Positions 53,262 to 64,000 of a stretch of 64,000 nt of DNA are shown piece after piece. A program made the translations under genes and the position numbers. The stretch lies in assembly GCA_027575805.1 (NCBI GenBank), contig JANBPU010000077.1, positions 1-64,000 of the forward strand. Reading direction: 5' to 3'. The stretch is from Mycoemilia scoparia (Eukaryota; Kickxellomycota; Kickxellomycetes; Kickxellales; Kickxellaceae). The notes beneath the pieces were generated by a model. It was not told where the DNA came from and did no database searches. It was given only the letters and a program-made list of their open reading frames with translations. How positions within the stretch are numbered: the stretch's first letter is position 1; every line of letters begins with the position of its first letter.

Positions 53262-54280
53262 ATAGCAATATTACTAATCACAGGACGTAAACACGAGGAT
53301 TGACAAAATCCGGTTTCCAAGATCTGTTACCTCATATATGCATGAAGACATCACCAGCTCAACCCACATCCAGATAGGTTTTCTGCACATGGGAAATGGA
53401 CACAGCTGGTATCGATTGTGATAACACAATAATAGTCATCTGCCACTTGCAAATACCAATTTCATATGTTTTTATTGTTTTATAAATGACCTTAATACAA
53501 AGTCTATTAAAATTTAACCGAAGAGCACAAGATTTTAATCATTATTGCATATTATGGCAAATAGAAATATTGGTTTATTTGGGCAGTGAATCACCAGACT
53601 TTTGATTCCAAAAGCTCTCTCCTGCAGAGCCCAGTTCTCGGAGATTACAGAAATTTAGAGCTCTAATAAAAAGTCAAACCTCATGCTAACTTAGGCAAAA
53701 TGAGCCCTGGGAGTTGCATTGAAAAGGGTTAGAGATTGTGCTGAAATCAAAGAACCCATTTCCACCTATCTCGCACTTGATAACTTGCAAAATCTTTCCA
53801 TACATAGAATTCTTGTGGCCAAATGGCTTTATTCCATGAGTTGTTAGGCATAAAAGGCCCCCAAAAAATTATAATAAAAGTACATATACATGCAAACAGA
53901 AGAAATAGTAATAATAAGTGATGGTTGGTAATCATCAAATAACGATCACAATATCACAACCAATAATAACAATACGTACATTCAAGAGAAAAATCAGTTT
54001 CAAACCATCTCTAAAAGAACAATATATACCCTTAACATATATCAGAGCTTTTACAATCAATAAAAATTATTCAAATTTATAGGACATTTTCCTGGGACCC
54101 ACCCACAGCCATTCTGTGGCTGATTAGTAGTGAAATTAGACCAAATATAAAAGTATAGTGACATGAATTCTCCCACAAAAAAGGATAGATTCAAACAAAC
54201 TACTACGACATGTCATAGTGCCCATTTCTGTCTGACAAGAAGCAATGTGTGACCATGTATTGATACTTATTCTTTGCTTT

Positions 54281-54303
54281 GTGTGTGTGTGTGTGTGTGT
54301 GTG
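54281..54303. repeat. GT dinucleotide microsatellite
   Basis: Eleven and a half uninterrupted GT units. Intergenic. Confidence 0.9.
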
Positions 54304-56376
54304 AAATAAAGAATTCGCAAATGATTCTGCATTCATATTCGAATGATCCCTCAAACTGCAGTTTTGTTTTTAAATCGAAATGAAATAATCGGAGTCAGGT
54401 AGATGCTTTGCTTGTTATAATATCATTATTTCTAATGCTGGCTTTGGTTATTAAAAGTAAATCTAAATGATAATTACAAAATTCAATGTATATAAATCAT
54501 TATAGCGAAATCTTTCTAACTCCTGAGGGCCCATGCTGCTTAAGGCTGTAAGAAATCCGACCATATCAGTAATTAAAGATGTCAGGTGAACTAGAGAGCA
54601 AAAGAGACTGGTGGAAATGGTAACAGGTTATGTCTAGTGATTCCATAATAGATAGAAGCAGAGGGCTTGTAATTCTGGGTGCAAACAAAGAGAGTCTCAG
54701 ATGTCCTGGCCAGTCAATGTAAGCGGATGAGTGAATGCCAGACATTCTAAGGCATTAAGACCCAAAAGCTAGAAGCAACGAAAAAGTAAAACCCCAATGG
54801 TTTTTTACTATACTGGAAAGGGGGTACAGAACAACAGCTACAACAAACTTAAGCCAATGTGTGGGTTAATTGCCATTGTTATGACGTTTCCAGTAACCCT
54901 AATGGGTTTGTAATGGTGGCACACCTGTTTAGGCCACCAGCCTCACAGTCTATTTCCCATAGTGGTTAGACAGTGCTCACTGAAACAGTTACATGTTATG
55001 GCAAAAACAGCAAAATAGCCTTGAGTTTAGCCACACTAAACCACATTGCAGAAGGATACTTGGATGTTTTCCCTTGCTCTTGGCCAAAGAAAAGAAATCT
55101 CTTATCTCAACCGCCACACAGTAGTATTGCTGATGGCATCGCCACTAAAGTCCGAAGCGAATGGATAAAAGCGTTTTCTTTCATGGCAATGTGATACGCT
55201 GCCTGCTGTACTGTGCCTTCCTCATCATGCTTTGACCAACGCTCCATGCTTGACAAAAAAGAGGTAGTCCGCGTACGCAGCAGCAACGGCAGAAGTACAT
55301 ATCTTGATGCACAAATACGTACTGGCTGCACTTTTAGTGAGCTTAATGGCCGTAACCAGATGGCGGGCTCAAGCCCATGTGTTGCTGGTCTGTGATGGTC
55401 AGGACAAGCCAAAAATAGCACACATTTATTCTTTTTGCTGTTCTGGAGAGGGTGTGCGGCAAATGCGCGCACGCGCTTCTCCTCTCTCAAAAGTTTGCTG
55501 TTAAACACATCTATATGGTTTTCTTGAGAAAGCCGCAGCTGGCTCTTGATATGAGGGGCCCAATTTATAGATTTTTCAATTTATGCGCTTGCGTACCCAA
55601 AGCACGCCCTTGTATAGCGTTATTTGTTTATTGACCTGGCTGAGTGGTCGGCTCTAACTTGGCTGAAATTAGCCCATTTATGCGTTTTCTTGGGCCTTGT
55701 TACACTTCTCGCCCTCGCTTTGTGTATGCCCAACCCTTTGCGCTTGCCGATTGTATGCTGCTATTCCCTAAATTGCCACATAGAAATCCAATACAAGTAG
55801 CATTTTAGTTCAGTACGTCTGCGGACAATCATGAGCTTGAGTATTGTGTGCGGATTAAAAATGCTTGGCCACTTTCGCTTGTCTACTGTATAATTCATTC
55901 TTTCATTCGCCCGCCACCAACCAATTTATTATTTGATCTCCTCATCTCTTCCAAGCATTATTCCTTGTAATCTGTTTCCAACAACCGCCGTCTTGTTCGA
56001 TTACGACTTACGGACTATAAATACTTCCTGACCACCCCACCTTTTTCGTCATACGCACTCAGTCTCTCTTTTCTGCGCGTTCCATCTCTCACCCCCTCAC
56101 CCCTGTATCTTTTAACGATTTCTTTTGACTGTTCATTTTTCTATTGTTTACAGGAATATACATTGGTTACTATATTGCTAACAGTTGTTTTTTCCCAAAA
56201 AAACTTGTTTAGTATACCTCCAGCTCTTTCTGATTTCACACTATATATAAATATTGGCGTATTCCCTGCCTCATTCTTTGTTTTTATTATCTCATACTTT
56301 CTCTTTATTGACACTTGTTTGAGATATTTATACAAAGTAGATACTCCCCAGTAACCTCCCTTTCTTAACTCTTTGA

Positions 56377-56399
56377 ATATATATATATATATATATATA
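56377..56399. repeat. AT dinucleotide microsatellite
   Basis: About eleven AT units in the probable upstream region of the M16 protease gene, followed by ACACAA. Confidence 0.88.
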
Positions 56400-57680
56400 C
56401 ACAAGCCATACAAATCTTTTTTTCTACACTGCTGCTGTTTCTTCCAATAACAGCCAGGATTTGTATATAAATCACTCGCTAACCATTTCGGTCGCTCGCT
56501 TGCCTTCACTTGTTCCTACTTTTCGTATTGCTATATATCAATGTAAGTAGTGTGTTAGATTTTTATCTTTTCCAGGCTCTCTCCTTGCATCACCATCATC
56601 ATCATCCTTTAAGAAGCTTAATGCGCACATATATGCCAGCACCAGCCCACTGGTCAGTATACTCATATCTGTTTGTGTTCACACACACAGACGCTTGTCT
56701 ATGCTGGCAGCCCAATATGCATTCCTTTCTGCAGCTTCTGATGGGTATGTATGTGCTAGTAGACGACTTTTGCACCATTCCTGTCTATCTAGTTGAGTGC
56801 ATGTATAGCTGTGCATATTGAGATTGTAAAGACAGCCTGCTTCGATAATATACGGAGCATGCTGGATCTCATCTACTACCCACCTTCGATTTGCATCATC
56901 CAGTGCCCAACTAGATGCTCAATTTCAATTCTTATTCAAAGTTCATGCCTGGCCAACATGGCCATTTTCTACTGTCTTCTCTAATCTGTGCGTGTGTATT
57001 CTGTGATTTTGAATAACGTAATAATGCCCTCTACTTCTTCTTTCTCCTGTTCGCTCGCTTGCTCGATATTGTCCACAATGATTCCATTTTGCAATGGTGG
57101 CTTTCTTCCTTTCCAATTGCGACGTCGCTAATAATTTGAACATTAATTATATACCCCGACAACAACAATAGTGGGAACATATAAATAGAGTGGTGTGTTG
57201 TATTGTCAATTCCCATCCATTTTCTATAAGCAGCCCAACAATACAGTCTGCGCGCGATTTCTAGTCATTAATTATTCTAACCAGTGTTGCGTGTGTGTAT
57301 ATATATCTATTGTCCTACTCGCAACTACTCTTTTCGTCCAACCTTTAATTGCAGTAGTAATATAAAGGCTTTTTTGTCAAAAGCCTCAAAGCTGTTGCAA
57401 CACGATATCAGTTTATACTGTAGTGGAAACTAAGCTGCGATAATAATAGTAGTATTAACGGTAAGAGCTGCGATAACTAGCTAATAACTAACACTATCAA
57501 CACCACAGCCGGTAGTAATGCTATTAAGCACAGTAGCTCTGTTATTACGGAAAACCATTTACCCTCTACAGAGAAAAAACCCAAAAGCTTTCAAAGCGAT
57601 AATTATACTGACAGCACCCTTTTTGTTCATACTCTCATAGAAACAACCAGACAGGGTGACAAACAGTAACGACTATAGAA

Positions 57681-60600
57681 ATGGCGTCCAAACCTGTTGT
57701 TGTTGTTGACAACATAGCCAAAAATGAAGTCCACAATGGTCATGATGGCGTCGATGGAGGTCATGTGTCTGTCACTTGTAACTTGACAGAAACAAACGGT
57801 AATTGTGGTTCCTCCTCAACACTTCCCACCATCGAGGGCTATTCACTTGAAACAACTATTGAGTCCAAGCTCCCTTACTACCAATATACCTCTGCACCAA
57901 TCGAGCATCCAGTTAAGGACGATCGCAAATACCGCTATATTCGACTTCCAAACAACATGGAAGCTCTGCTCATTCAGGGTCATGACGACGAGATGGCGAT
58001 GGCGGCAATGGATGTGAGTGTTGGCAGTCTGATGGATCCCAAAGAATACCCTGGTTTGGCCCACTTCTGTGAGCATCTGCTTTTTATGGGTACCGAAAAA
58101 TATCCTGAAGAAAACAACTATTCAAACTTTATCAGCAATAATGGGGGTAACTCCAATGCGTTTACAGACACAACAAATACCTGCTACTATTTTGAGATAT
58201 CGCACAGGTCATTCGAGCCTGCACTTGACCGATTTTCCCAATTCTTCATTAGTCCTCGATTCGATGCAAGCTGCACCGAACGTGAAGTTAAAGCTGTTGA
58301 TTCCGAATACAAAAAGAATACGCAGAACGATTCATGGAGATACTACCACATTTTAAAAACCCTAAGCAACTCCAAGTATCCATTTTCACAGTTCAATATT
58401 GGAAACTACGAGTCATTGATGGGTGCTGCTGGCTACTCTGCTGATAAAATGAGAAGCACTGTTATCGATTTTTATCAAAAGTATTACACATCTGACCTTA
58501 TGAAGCTCATTGTCGTTGGAAACGAGTCTCTAGACCAATTGGCAGAATGGGTTGTGTCTAAGTTCAGTGCTGTAAAGAGCAAGGGCATAACTTCTCCAGA
58601 ATTTACAGATCCACCATTCACTTCCAGTGAGCTTGGAAAGTTCACATACTTTAATACTGTTCGCAAGTCCAGATGTATCAACATATGTTTCCCAATGCCT
58701 CAGCTCTTGGATGATTATGAATCATTGTCGATGGAATACCTGTCCTCAATCATATGCAGTGAATCTGTAGGGACACCAAGCCACTATCTAAAAAAGAAGG
58801 GCTGGCTCCTAGAGCTTGCAATGTATCCCTTGCAGTTCAACGAATACTTTTCCATACACTGTCTTTGCATAGAGCTGACTGAGACAGGAATCAAGCACTA
58901 CAAAGAGATCATCGAGCTATTCTTTGGCTATTTTGAGCTTTTGCGCGAGGAGGGTATAAATGAAGAGTACTACAAGCAGTTCCATACTTTGCGCAACTTG
59001 AACTTTGTCTTTAGCCAAAAGAAGAAGGTCAACAGACTAGTCATGCCAACATTCGATACCATGAGGAACATGCACATTCCACGCCACAAGCTTTTCTACT
59101 CGCATGATTGCCCAACTCGTTTCAACCCACATGCAATTGTTCGCTGTCTTGATATGTTGAATCCAGACAACTGCCGTATTGTAGTTGGTACTGATGAGCC
59201 CATTGTTGATCGCCCACTCAAGGAAAAACTCTTTGACATTGATTATCAGGAGGTCGCATTTGATGAAGAGTTGCTCAAAAGATTCAGAGAAGCTGTTGTC
59301 CCCAAAGAAATCAAGCTTCCTGATCCAAACAAATTTTTGCCTGAGAGCCTTGAATGCTGCCCCAAGGATCCAAACTCAGACTCCAAGCTCGAACCCAAGC
59401 TCCTGTTCAAGGACACACAAATGGAATTGTGGTTCCGTCAGGATGACAGATTCCATTTGCCTCGTAGTAGCGTTTGTGTAGACTTTGTGGCTCCACATTT
59501 GTATGCTGATAAAGCAAAGCTCTGCCTTACTGGTCTAGTAATTGACATGGTTGCTGAACAACTAGCACCAGAGGATTATGATGCCGAAGAAGCGGGTCTA
59601 TCTTTTGATATTGGTGTCAGCCACCATGGCTTTTTCCTCATAATTGATGGTTATAGTGACAAGATTGTTTTACTATGTCAAACCGTACTTAAAGCACTTC
59701 GCAACTTTGAATTCGATCAGACCCGGTTCGAGATGTTGCACAAGCGCAGAATTGAGGCACTCTCTAATAAGGCACATCAGGAACCAGTTTATCATGTACA
59801 AGGAAACTTTAACTTTTTGAAGCAGAAGCCATCCTATCATTACACCGAATTGCTTGAGGTCATCACAGAGATTACTGAGGAGGATGTAAAGTCCCATATC
59901 CTCACGATGTTTGACGAGCTGTATACCAAGATAGAAGTACTTGGCAATTATGAGACGACTCATGCAGTTGAAATTGCTACTGCTGTGAGCAAGGTAATGC
60001 GTTTGCCTCAACCTCCCTCTGTTGATAACCCACCAGGCAACCTCACTACCTCTCCATTTATCACAAGGGGCGTAGGGTATCCTTCAGGTCACCATGTTCA
60101 CCGCACACAGACGCCATCTGCCAACAATGTCAACTCTGCAGCCAACATGTTTATGTTTGGTGGATCTTTCAAAAACATTGAAGAGCGAGTGTGCATGAGC
60201 TTCCTTGGCCAAATCATCCACGAATCATCATTCAATCAGCTGAGAACTATAGAGACACTAGGATATATTGTATTTGCAGTGACACTCAACATACGCATGC
60301 ATCAGCTTGGCATCGGAATAGTGGTCCAGAGTGAGTGTGATCCTATCTACCTCAACCTTCGTATTGACACATTCTTTTCTACAATCCACCAAAAGCTAGT
60401 TGATATGCCTGATGATGAGTTCAAGAGCAATGTCGACAGTATGATCAATACAAGAGAGGCCAAGGATAAGAATATCAGCCAGGAAGCAACCCGCTACTGG
60501 AACCAGATTTCCAATGGTCACTATCAGTTTGACACCCTGGAACTTGAGGTCACGGCCTTGAAGAACTTGAAGAAGGAAACGATCATTGAGTTTTGGAACA

Positions 60601-61331
60601 AATACTTTAACGAAGACACTGCGGGTAATAGCCGGATCATATTCAACAATAACATTTATTCACAGAAAATCCCATACCCAACAAGCGAGGAGCTTGTTCT
60701 GTTCCCAGCTACAACCCATGCCATTCGTGGCTCTGTCTACCGTTTAGGAAGCGTTGATATTGGCCTGGAACCTGTCCAGAAGATCATTGATGATGCAGTT
60801 GGAAAGATCGATGCTTCAAATAAGCCAACAGAAAGTGACATCAACAACGTTTTCGAGCAGATCAAGTCAATTTATGAACAAAAGGCTACCGAGGCAACAT
60901 TGAGCAAGAAGGTGGAGCATGATGCTACAATCTCTCCGGATAGCAACAATCACGGAGATAAGACAACTACAAATCCTGAGGATGAAAGCGGAAAAGTAAA
61001 GGATAATGAGGGATCGATGGAATCAGTGCTCAAGAACATGCAGCAAGCTGATTCAGTGGTCAAAATTGCTATTTCCATGGCTTTGGAACGGTCACTCAAA
61101 TTCAAATCCAAGTCACCTGCTACAGTAGAAGAGGGGGATGCTACCAGTAAATTACAAGAAAATGCTGGATCCAAACAACTAAGTACCCCTGAAGGCATTA
61201 TCTACTATGATTCTTTACAAGAGATGCGTAGCGTAGGAAAGCTCTTTGATCCAATCCAGCCATCACGACCACTTGATCCAATCTACAAGGTGGAAACATT
61301 ATCACAGTTGGCTTCCAAGATGTCAATCTGA
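57681..61331 (+). CDS. STE23: Insulin-degrading-enzyme-type M16A metalloprotease (insulysin / Ste23)
   Basis: Zinc metallopeptidase that degrades short peptides inside a closed chamber; yeast Ste23 helps process a-factor pheromone. Single exon, 1216 residues. The inverted zinc motif HFCEH is at residues 128-132 (ligands H128 and H132, catalytic E131) and the distal zinc ligand is E209 in AVDSEYKKN, spaced as in known members. The NGGNSNAFTD substrate strand and the second, catalytically inactive half (SFNQLRTIETLGYIVFAV) are present, so both M16 halves are complete. Compared with the usual 1020 or so residues, it has about 50 extra residues before the core and about 150 polar residues between 1060 and 1180. 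The C-terminus (SKMSI) is not a standard peroxisomal signal. ATG at 57681 is the first in frame. Confidence 0.95.
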   Translation: MASKPVVVVDNIAKNEVHNGHDGVDGGHVSVTCNLTETNGNCGSSSTLPTIEGYSLETTIESKLPYYQYTSAPIEHPVKDDRKYRYIRLPNNMEALLIQGHDDEMAMAAMDVSVGSLMDPKEYPGLAHFCEHLLFMGTEKYPEENNYSNFISNNGGNSNAFTDTTNTCYYFEISHRSFEPALDRFSQFFISPRFDASCTEREVKAVDSEYKKNTQNDSWRYYHILKTLSNSKYPFSQFNIGNYESLMGAAGYSADKMRSTVIDFYQKYYTSDLMKLIVVGNESLDQLAEWVVSKFSAVKSKGITSPEFTDPPFTSSELGKFTYFNTVRKSRCINICFPMPQLLDDYESLSMEYLSSIICSESVGTPSHYLKKKGWLLELAMYPLQFNEYFSIHCLCIELTETGIKHYKEIIELFFGYFELLREEGINEEYYKQFHTLRNLNFVFSQKKKVNRLVMPTFDTMRNMHIPRHKLFYSHDCPTRFNPHAIVRCLDMLNPDNCRIVVGTDEPIVDRPLKEKLFDIDYQEVAFDEELLKRFREAVVPKEIKLPDPNKFLPESLECCPKDPNSDSKLEPKLLFKDTQMELWFRQDDRFHLPRSSVCVDFVAPHLYADKAKLCLTGLVIDMVAEQLAPEDYDAEEAGLSFDIGVSHHGFFLIIDGYSDKIVLLCQTVLKALRNFEFDQTRFEMLHKRRIEALSNKAHQEPVYHVQGNFNFLKQKPSYHYTELLEVITEITEEDVKSHILTMFDELYTKIEVLGNYETTHAVEIATAVSKVMRLPQPPSVDNPPGNLTTSPFITRGVGYPSGHHVHRTQTPSANNVNSAANMFMFGGSFKNIEERVCMSFLGQIIHESSFNQLRTIETLGYIVFAVTLNIRMHQLGIGIVVQSECDPIYLNLRIDTFFSTIHQKLVDMPDDEFKSNVDSMINTREAKDKNISQEATRYWNQISNGHYQFDTLELEVTALKNLKKETIIEFWNKYFNEDTAGNSRIIFNNNIYSQKIPYPTSEELVLFPATTHAIRGSVYRLGSVDIGLEPVQKIIDDAVGKIDASNKPTESDINNVFEQIKSIYEQKATEATLSKKVEHDATISPDSNNHGDKTTTNPEDESGKVKDNEGSMESVLKNMQQADSVVKIAISMALERSLKFKSKSPATVEEGDATSKLQENAGSKQLSTPEGIIYYDSLQEMRSVGKLFDPIQPSRPLDPIYKVETLSQLASKMSI

Positions 61332-61885
61332 GCTACTTACCAAATCGGCTTCTTGAGGCATACAATGTGTTGATGAGTGTACAAGTTTACATTGACTAAC
61401 TAGACTTTCCAATTATAATAGCTACTATATCCCTCTGTTGTATTACACGTTTTATTATTACTATTATTTTAGTTGGCTTTAATTTCTTTTCTCCTTCTTT
61501 TGTGGACAGCACTATAACAACATTGACCGTATATCGTACATCATCCTACTGTCTTTTATTTTTTCTATAAACAATGGTTCTCTGCCATCTTTCTCTAAAT
61601 CAAAGATATACTTTTATTTCAGATCTTTTCTTTTTTAAACAATTAAATTATTGCCACGATTATCAATGTTTTACATTAAAGCTACTGGTCTAAACTATAT
61701 GATACAAGATAATAGATAGCTCATTGTGCTATAAATCTTGTTCAAATACTATTCATAAAGAAATATCATTAATGCCGTATAGATGTCATTTTGCAGAAAC
61801 GGCTATTACCTGCTGCGGTTTCAACTGCATTGCTGCTGCTGCTGCGTTGTGGTGGTAGTAAATCACATTTCTTGCAATGTTCCCT

Positions 61886-61943
61886 CTTGGCTATGATTGC
61901 ACCTATAATCATTGGGCACCAAAATTCACCCTTCAAAAATTAT
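61886..61943 (+). mobile_element. MITE-like repeat family A, right-half fragment
   Basis: Matches the right half of the 103-base element, from TTGGCTATGATTG to the terminus TTCACCCTTCAAAAATTAT. The left half is missing. It directly adjoins the family B copy at 61947. Confidence 0.65.
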
Positions 61944-61946
61944 GAT

Positions 61947-62090
61947 CCATATGGGTAGTTATTTTTGAAGGGCTAAATGCAGATGGTGCATGATGATGCA
62001 TTGGTCAATGATAATATAAGCTAGCCAGCATGCAAGCTGAAACTGGCCTACTAGTAAAACTTATTCCTTCAAAAATAATCACTCATATGG
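61947..62090 (+). mobile_element. MITE-like repeat family B, full copy (144 bases)
   Basis: Left end CCATATGGGTAGTTATTTTT, right end AAAAATAATCACTCATATGG; these form a 24-base imperfect inverted repeat with CATATG at both limits. The interior carries CAATGATAATATAAGC, ATGCAAGCTGAAACTGG and CCTACTAGTAAA. The inner part of the terminus (TTTTTGAAGG) is shared with family A, so one transposase may move both families (inference). Confidence 0.72.
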
Positions 62091-62226
62091 CAAGATTTCG
62101 CTAGTGATCAGGTGTGAAATGGGCAGAAAAAGGCCCTCGTGTTATGGCCCGATCACCAGCCATTCCATATGCAACTTCTGAGGGTCACCATTTTGCCCAA
62201 GACCATGTGAACTTTGATCATATTGA
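62091..62226 (+). repeat. Interspersed repeat family C, copy 4
   Basis: Begins CAAGATTTCGCTAGTGATC directly after the family B element and ends near CATGTGAACTTTGATCATA. Contains AGGCCCTCG, CACCAGCCATTCCATATGCA and CCATTTTGCCCAAGA, the best preserved core of the family. Confidence 0.62.
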
Positions 62227-63157
62227 TGATATTGACTGCAGATTACCCAAAGATTAGTTGGGCTATTTTTATCTTTTGGAAAACGAAAACCATGAACTAA
62301 ATGAATATAACCTGATCCTGTATATCCCTTTTACAAGACCAATAAAATTGCCAATACAATAAACGAGATTACAGCTAAAAATACCATTTTTATTTGATAT
62401 ACTGCAGGCAATTTGCCAACTATAATTGAGGTGAGTGTACGGATGTGTGAGCTGAATAGGAGAAATGCAATTCAATGTATAGAAATGTATGCTATACAAA
62501 CACACGTGTGTGTATGGAGAAATTGCAGAGAATTCGTATTGATAGCCATCTATGAAAAACTAAAAGATGCTGCGAACATCTCTGGTGTTTGTGTGTCAGT
62601 TGACCAACTTATGTCACCAAATTAAGCAAGAAAACAAATTTAATATATGGCAGATTGAAAGTATTTGTGAGATGATTTGGTCAACTGAAATGATATATAA
62701 ATTGATGAATGTATTTCTAAATTAGAAAAAGAAAAAGAAAAAGATAAAGTGACACTGTGTCTGTGTATATCTTGAATGGCCACAAAACTGCATTACTATA
62801 TCGTATAGCGCTATAGAAACCAAATATACACATCACGGCAACGATATTTAGTGATAGTGGCTAATATAGCCACTGTTTATGTCTATGTCAATATTAGAAT
62901 TGCTTGACTGAGTTATGCTGCATATTATATCATTATGTAAAGACAAATTCTTTATTCCAAAGAAAAGCATGATAGAATGTGGGGGGCTATGCCTGAGCTG
63001 GTCCGCCGCAGCCAACCTTAGCGCATAGGCTCGGTGTCTACGAAGAAGATAACAACACATACATGTACGTGTGTATTAATTAATGTCAGATTCTCTTTTA
63101 CGCTCTTGATTTTCTTGATAGCGGCATGTAACAACGTTACATCTATTTGTATTTACA

Positions 63158-63301
63158 GATATACGTGTGGTTATTTTTGAGGAGCGAAAAGCAGACTATA
63201 CATGTCAATGCATTTATCAATGATAGTATAGGCTTGCCAATATGCAGGTTGAAACTGGCCTACTAGTAATAATTAGCCCTTCAGAAATAGCGATCCGAAT
63301 G
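63158..63301 (+). mobile_element. MITE-like repeat family B, second plus-strand copy
   Basis: Same length and order as 61947-62090 but diverged: GATATACGTGTGGTTATTTT at the left, CAATGATAGTATAGGC, TATGCAGGTTGAAACTGGCC, and TTCAGAAATAGCGATCCGAA at the right. The termini have drifted, suggesting an older insertion. Confidence 0.62.
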
Positions 63302-64000
63302 TCTTTGGCAAAAAAGAAACGAAGCATAAATTTAAACATATTAGAATGGAGTCAAGTGACTGCGATACACAGATGATGCTTTGTACTGTTGCTTTTCCAG
63401 ACACTTAATCACATATATTACACAAATAAATTTAGAAAAGCAATATTGCAGGAGTTGAGCTTGGAAAGACTCCGGACACATAGTAAGCATGGTAAAAACC
63501 TAATGTTTATATATCTGGAATGTGGGGTAGGGTGTATAACTAACTATAGATTTAACAAGCTATTAGTTTCCAAGTGTATAGTAGTTCGATGTGGAGCAGT
63601 CACAACCCCGAAAAAAAGCTCTTTCAAATTTGAATTGGTAAGGTTTAGCTATACAATTATCATGTTGAGTGTGTATGTGCCTCCTTAGTACAGAATTCCA
63701 GAGAGCATAGCATACTATGCACTCCAAGAATTGATATATGTAGACAAAATCCAAACAATAGATGAGCAATAGCTAAATTTTCTCACAATGTTCAAATATG
63801 TTAAGTTACCGCCGCTAACATGGAGGGAAAGCTTCTTTTTCTCAGAGCCAAAGGGTGTGGACATGTCAGATAATAGTTGCATCGAGTCATTGGGTACTAT
63901 TTATTTTCCTTTGTTGGTCTTTTTTGCTGTAATTGATATTGAGACGCTCTTACATTCTATGGCAGAATGAGAAAGAGATGAAAGCAGACATTGTGCTAAG

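Larger units (their letters stand above)
53262..57680. other. Long spacer and probable 5' region of the M16 protease gene
   Basis: About 4.4 kb with no recognised gene. Microsatellites: a GT run at 54281-54303 and an AT run at 56377-56399. From about 55900 to 57680 the plus strand is pyrimidine-rich with many short ATG-initiated frames, which suggests a long promoter and leader for the protease gene. Open frames near 54970-55640 occur on both strands but show no domain. Confidence 0.45.
61332..64000. other. Repeat-bearing region at the right edge
   Basis: No gene recognised. It holds a block of three abutting repeats (A fragment, B, C) at 61886-62226, a second B copy at 63158-63301, a TGC run at 61831-61845 and an AAAAAG run at about 62725-62746. 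An ATG frame at 63788-63970 (60 codons) could be the first exon of a gene beyond the edge, but shows no known motif. Confidence 0.5.

Noticed and set aside
54061..54150. Possible fifth copy of repeat family C (CAGCCATTCTGTGG, TAGTGAAATT)
   Set aside because: Only two short blocks match and in compressed spacing; not enough to call.
55107..55508. 133-codon minus-strand frame in the spacer upstream of the protease gene
   Set aside because: No domain, overlapping open frames on the other strand, and no promoter or splice context.
55630..55720. tRNA-like A box (TGGCTGAGTGGTCGG)
   Set aside because: No B box, anticodon arm or pairing acceptor stem follows within tRNA distance.

Overview
The window is nuclear DNA of a fungus. 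Genes carry short spliceosomal introns (about 80-390 bases, mostly GT..AG with GTAAGT-like donors), each gene has its own promoter, and the proteins are eukaryotic: a VID30/GID1 subunit, the nuclear-pore membrane protein NDC1, an RFC clamp-loader subunit, a VTC1-type protein and an EF-hand NADH dehydrogenase. The AT-rich sequence, the secreted tyrosinase, the GSKIP-domain gene and the large serine/threonine-rich extensions suggest an early-diverging (zygomycete-grade) lineage, possibly Kickxellomycotina. That placement is inference; no rRNA or other phylogenetic marker was seen.

Layout: 1-1844 intergenic with one repeat. 1845-5483: a DHA2-type drug/H+ antiporter and a five-exon phosphopantetheine adenylyltransferase. 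5800-7554 (-): secreted tyrosinase. 8563-10478 (-) and 10759-12700 (+): BFR2/AATF and mitochondrial GatB, divergent from one short promoter region. 13493-18569: Ca2+-type external NADH dehydrogenase and a VTC1-like protein. 19138-24540 (-): an 1800-residue P5-type ATPase with damaged catalytic motifs. 25835-29343: RFC5-like clamp-loader subunit and NDC1, convergent. 30894-33756: secreted mucin-like protein fused to a class 3 lipase. 36882-42971: orphan seven-helix receptor, GSKIP-domain protein, and a five-exon auxin-efflux-type carrier. 42972-49275: 6.3 kb without a recognised gene. 49276-53261: VID30/GID1. 57681-61331: insulin-degrading-enzyme-type M16 protease.

The genes form no single pathway. 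They cover ordinary housekeeping (CoA synthesis, ribosome biogenesis, mitochondrial translation and respiration, DNA replication, nuclear pores, protein turnover) plus surface and secreted functions (tyrosinase, lipase, transporters, receptor). Several were recovered only by splicing: two adjacent ORFs are one lipase gene, NDC1 has a hidden last exon, the carrier has a 23-base microexon and a GC-AG intron, and GSKIP has two exons.

The most unusual features are: (1) the P5-type ATPase that keeps the phosphorylated aspartate but has TGSS for TGES, TPISL for PPALP and GDSISD for GDGxND; (2) glycine-led amphipathic segments embedded in both secreted enzymes, often next to basic pairs; and (3) four families of short interspersed repeats (103-155 bases, three with terminal inverted repeats) scattered and clustered between genes. 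Intron boundaries and repeat limits were worked out by eye.
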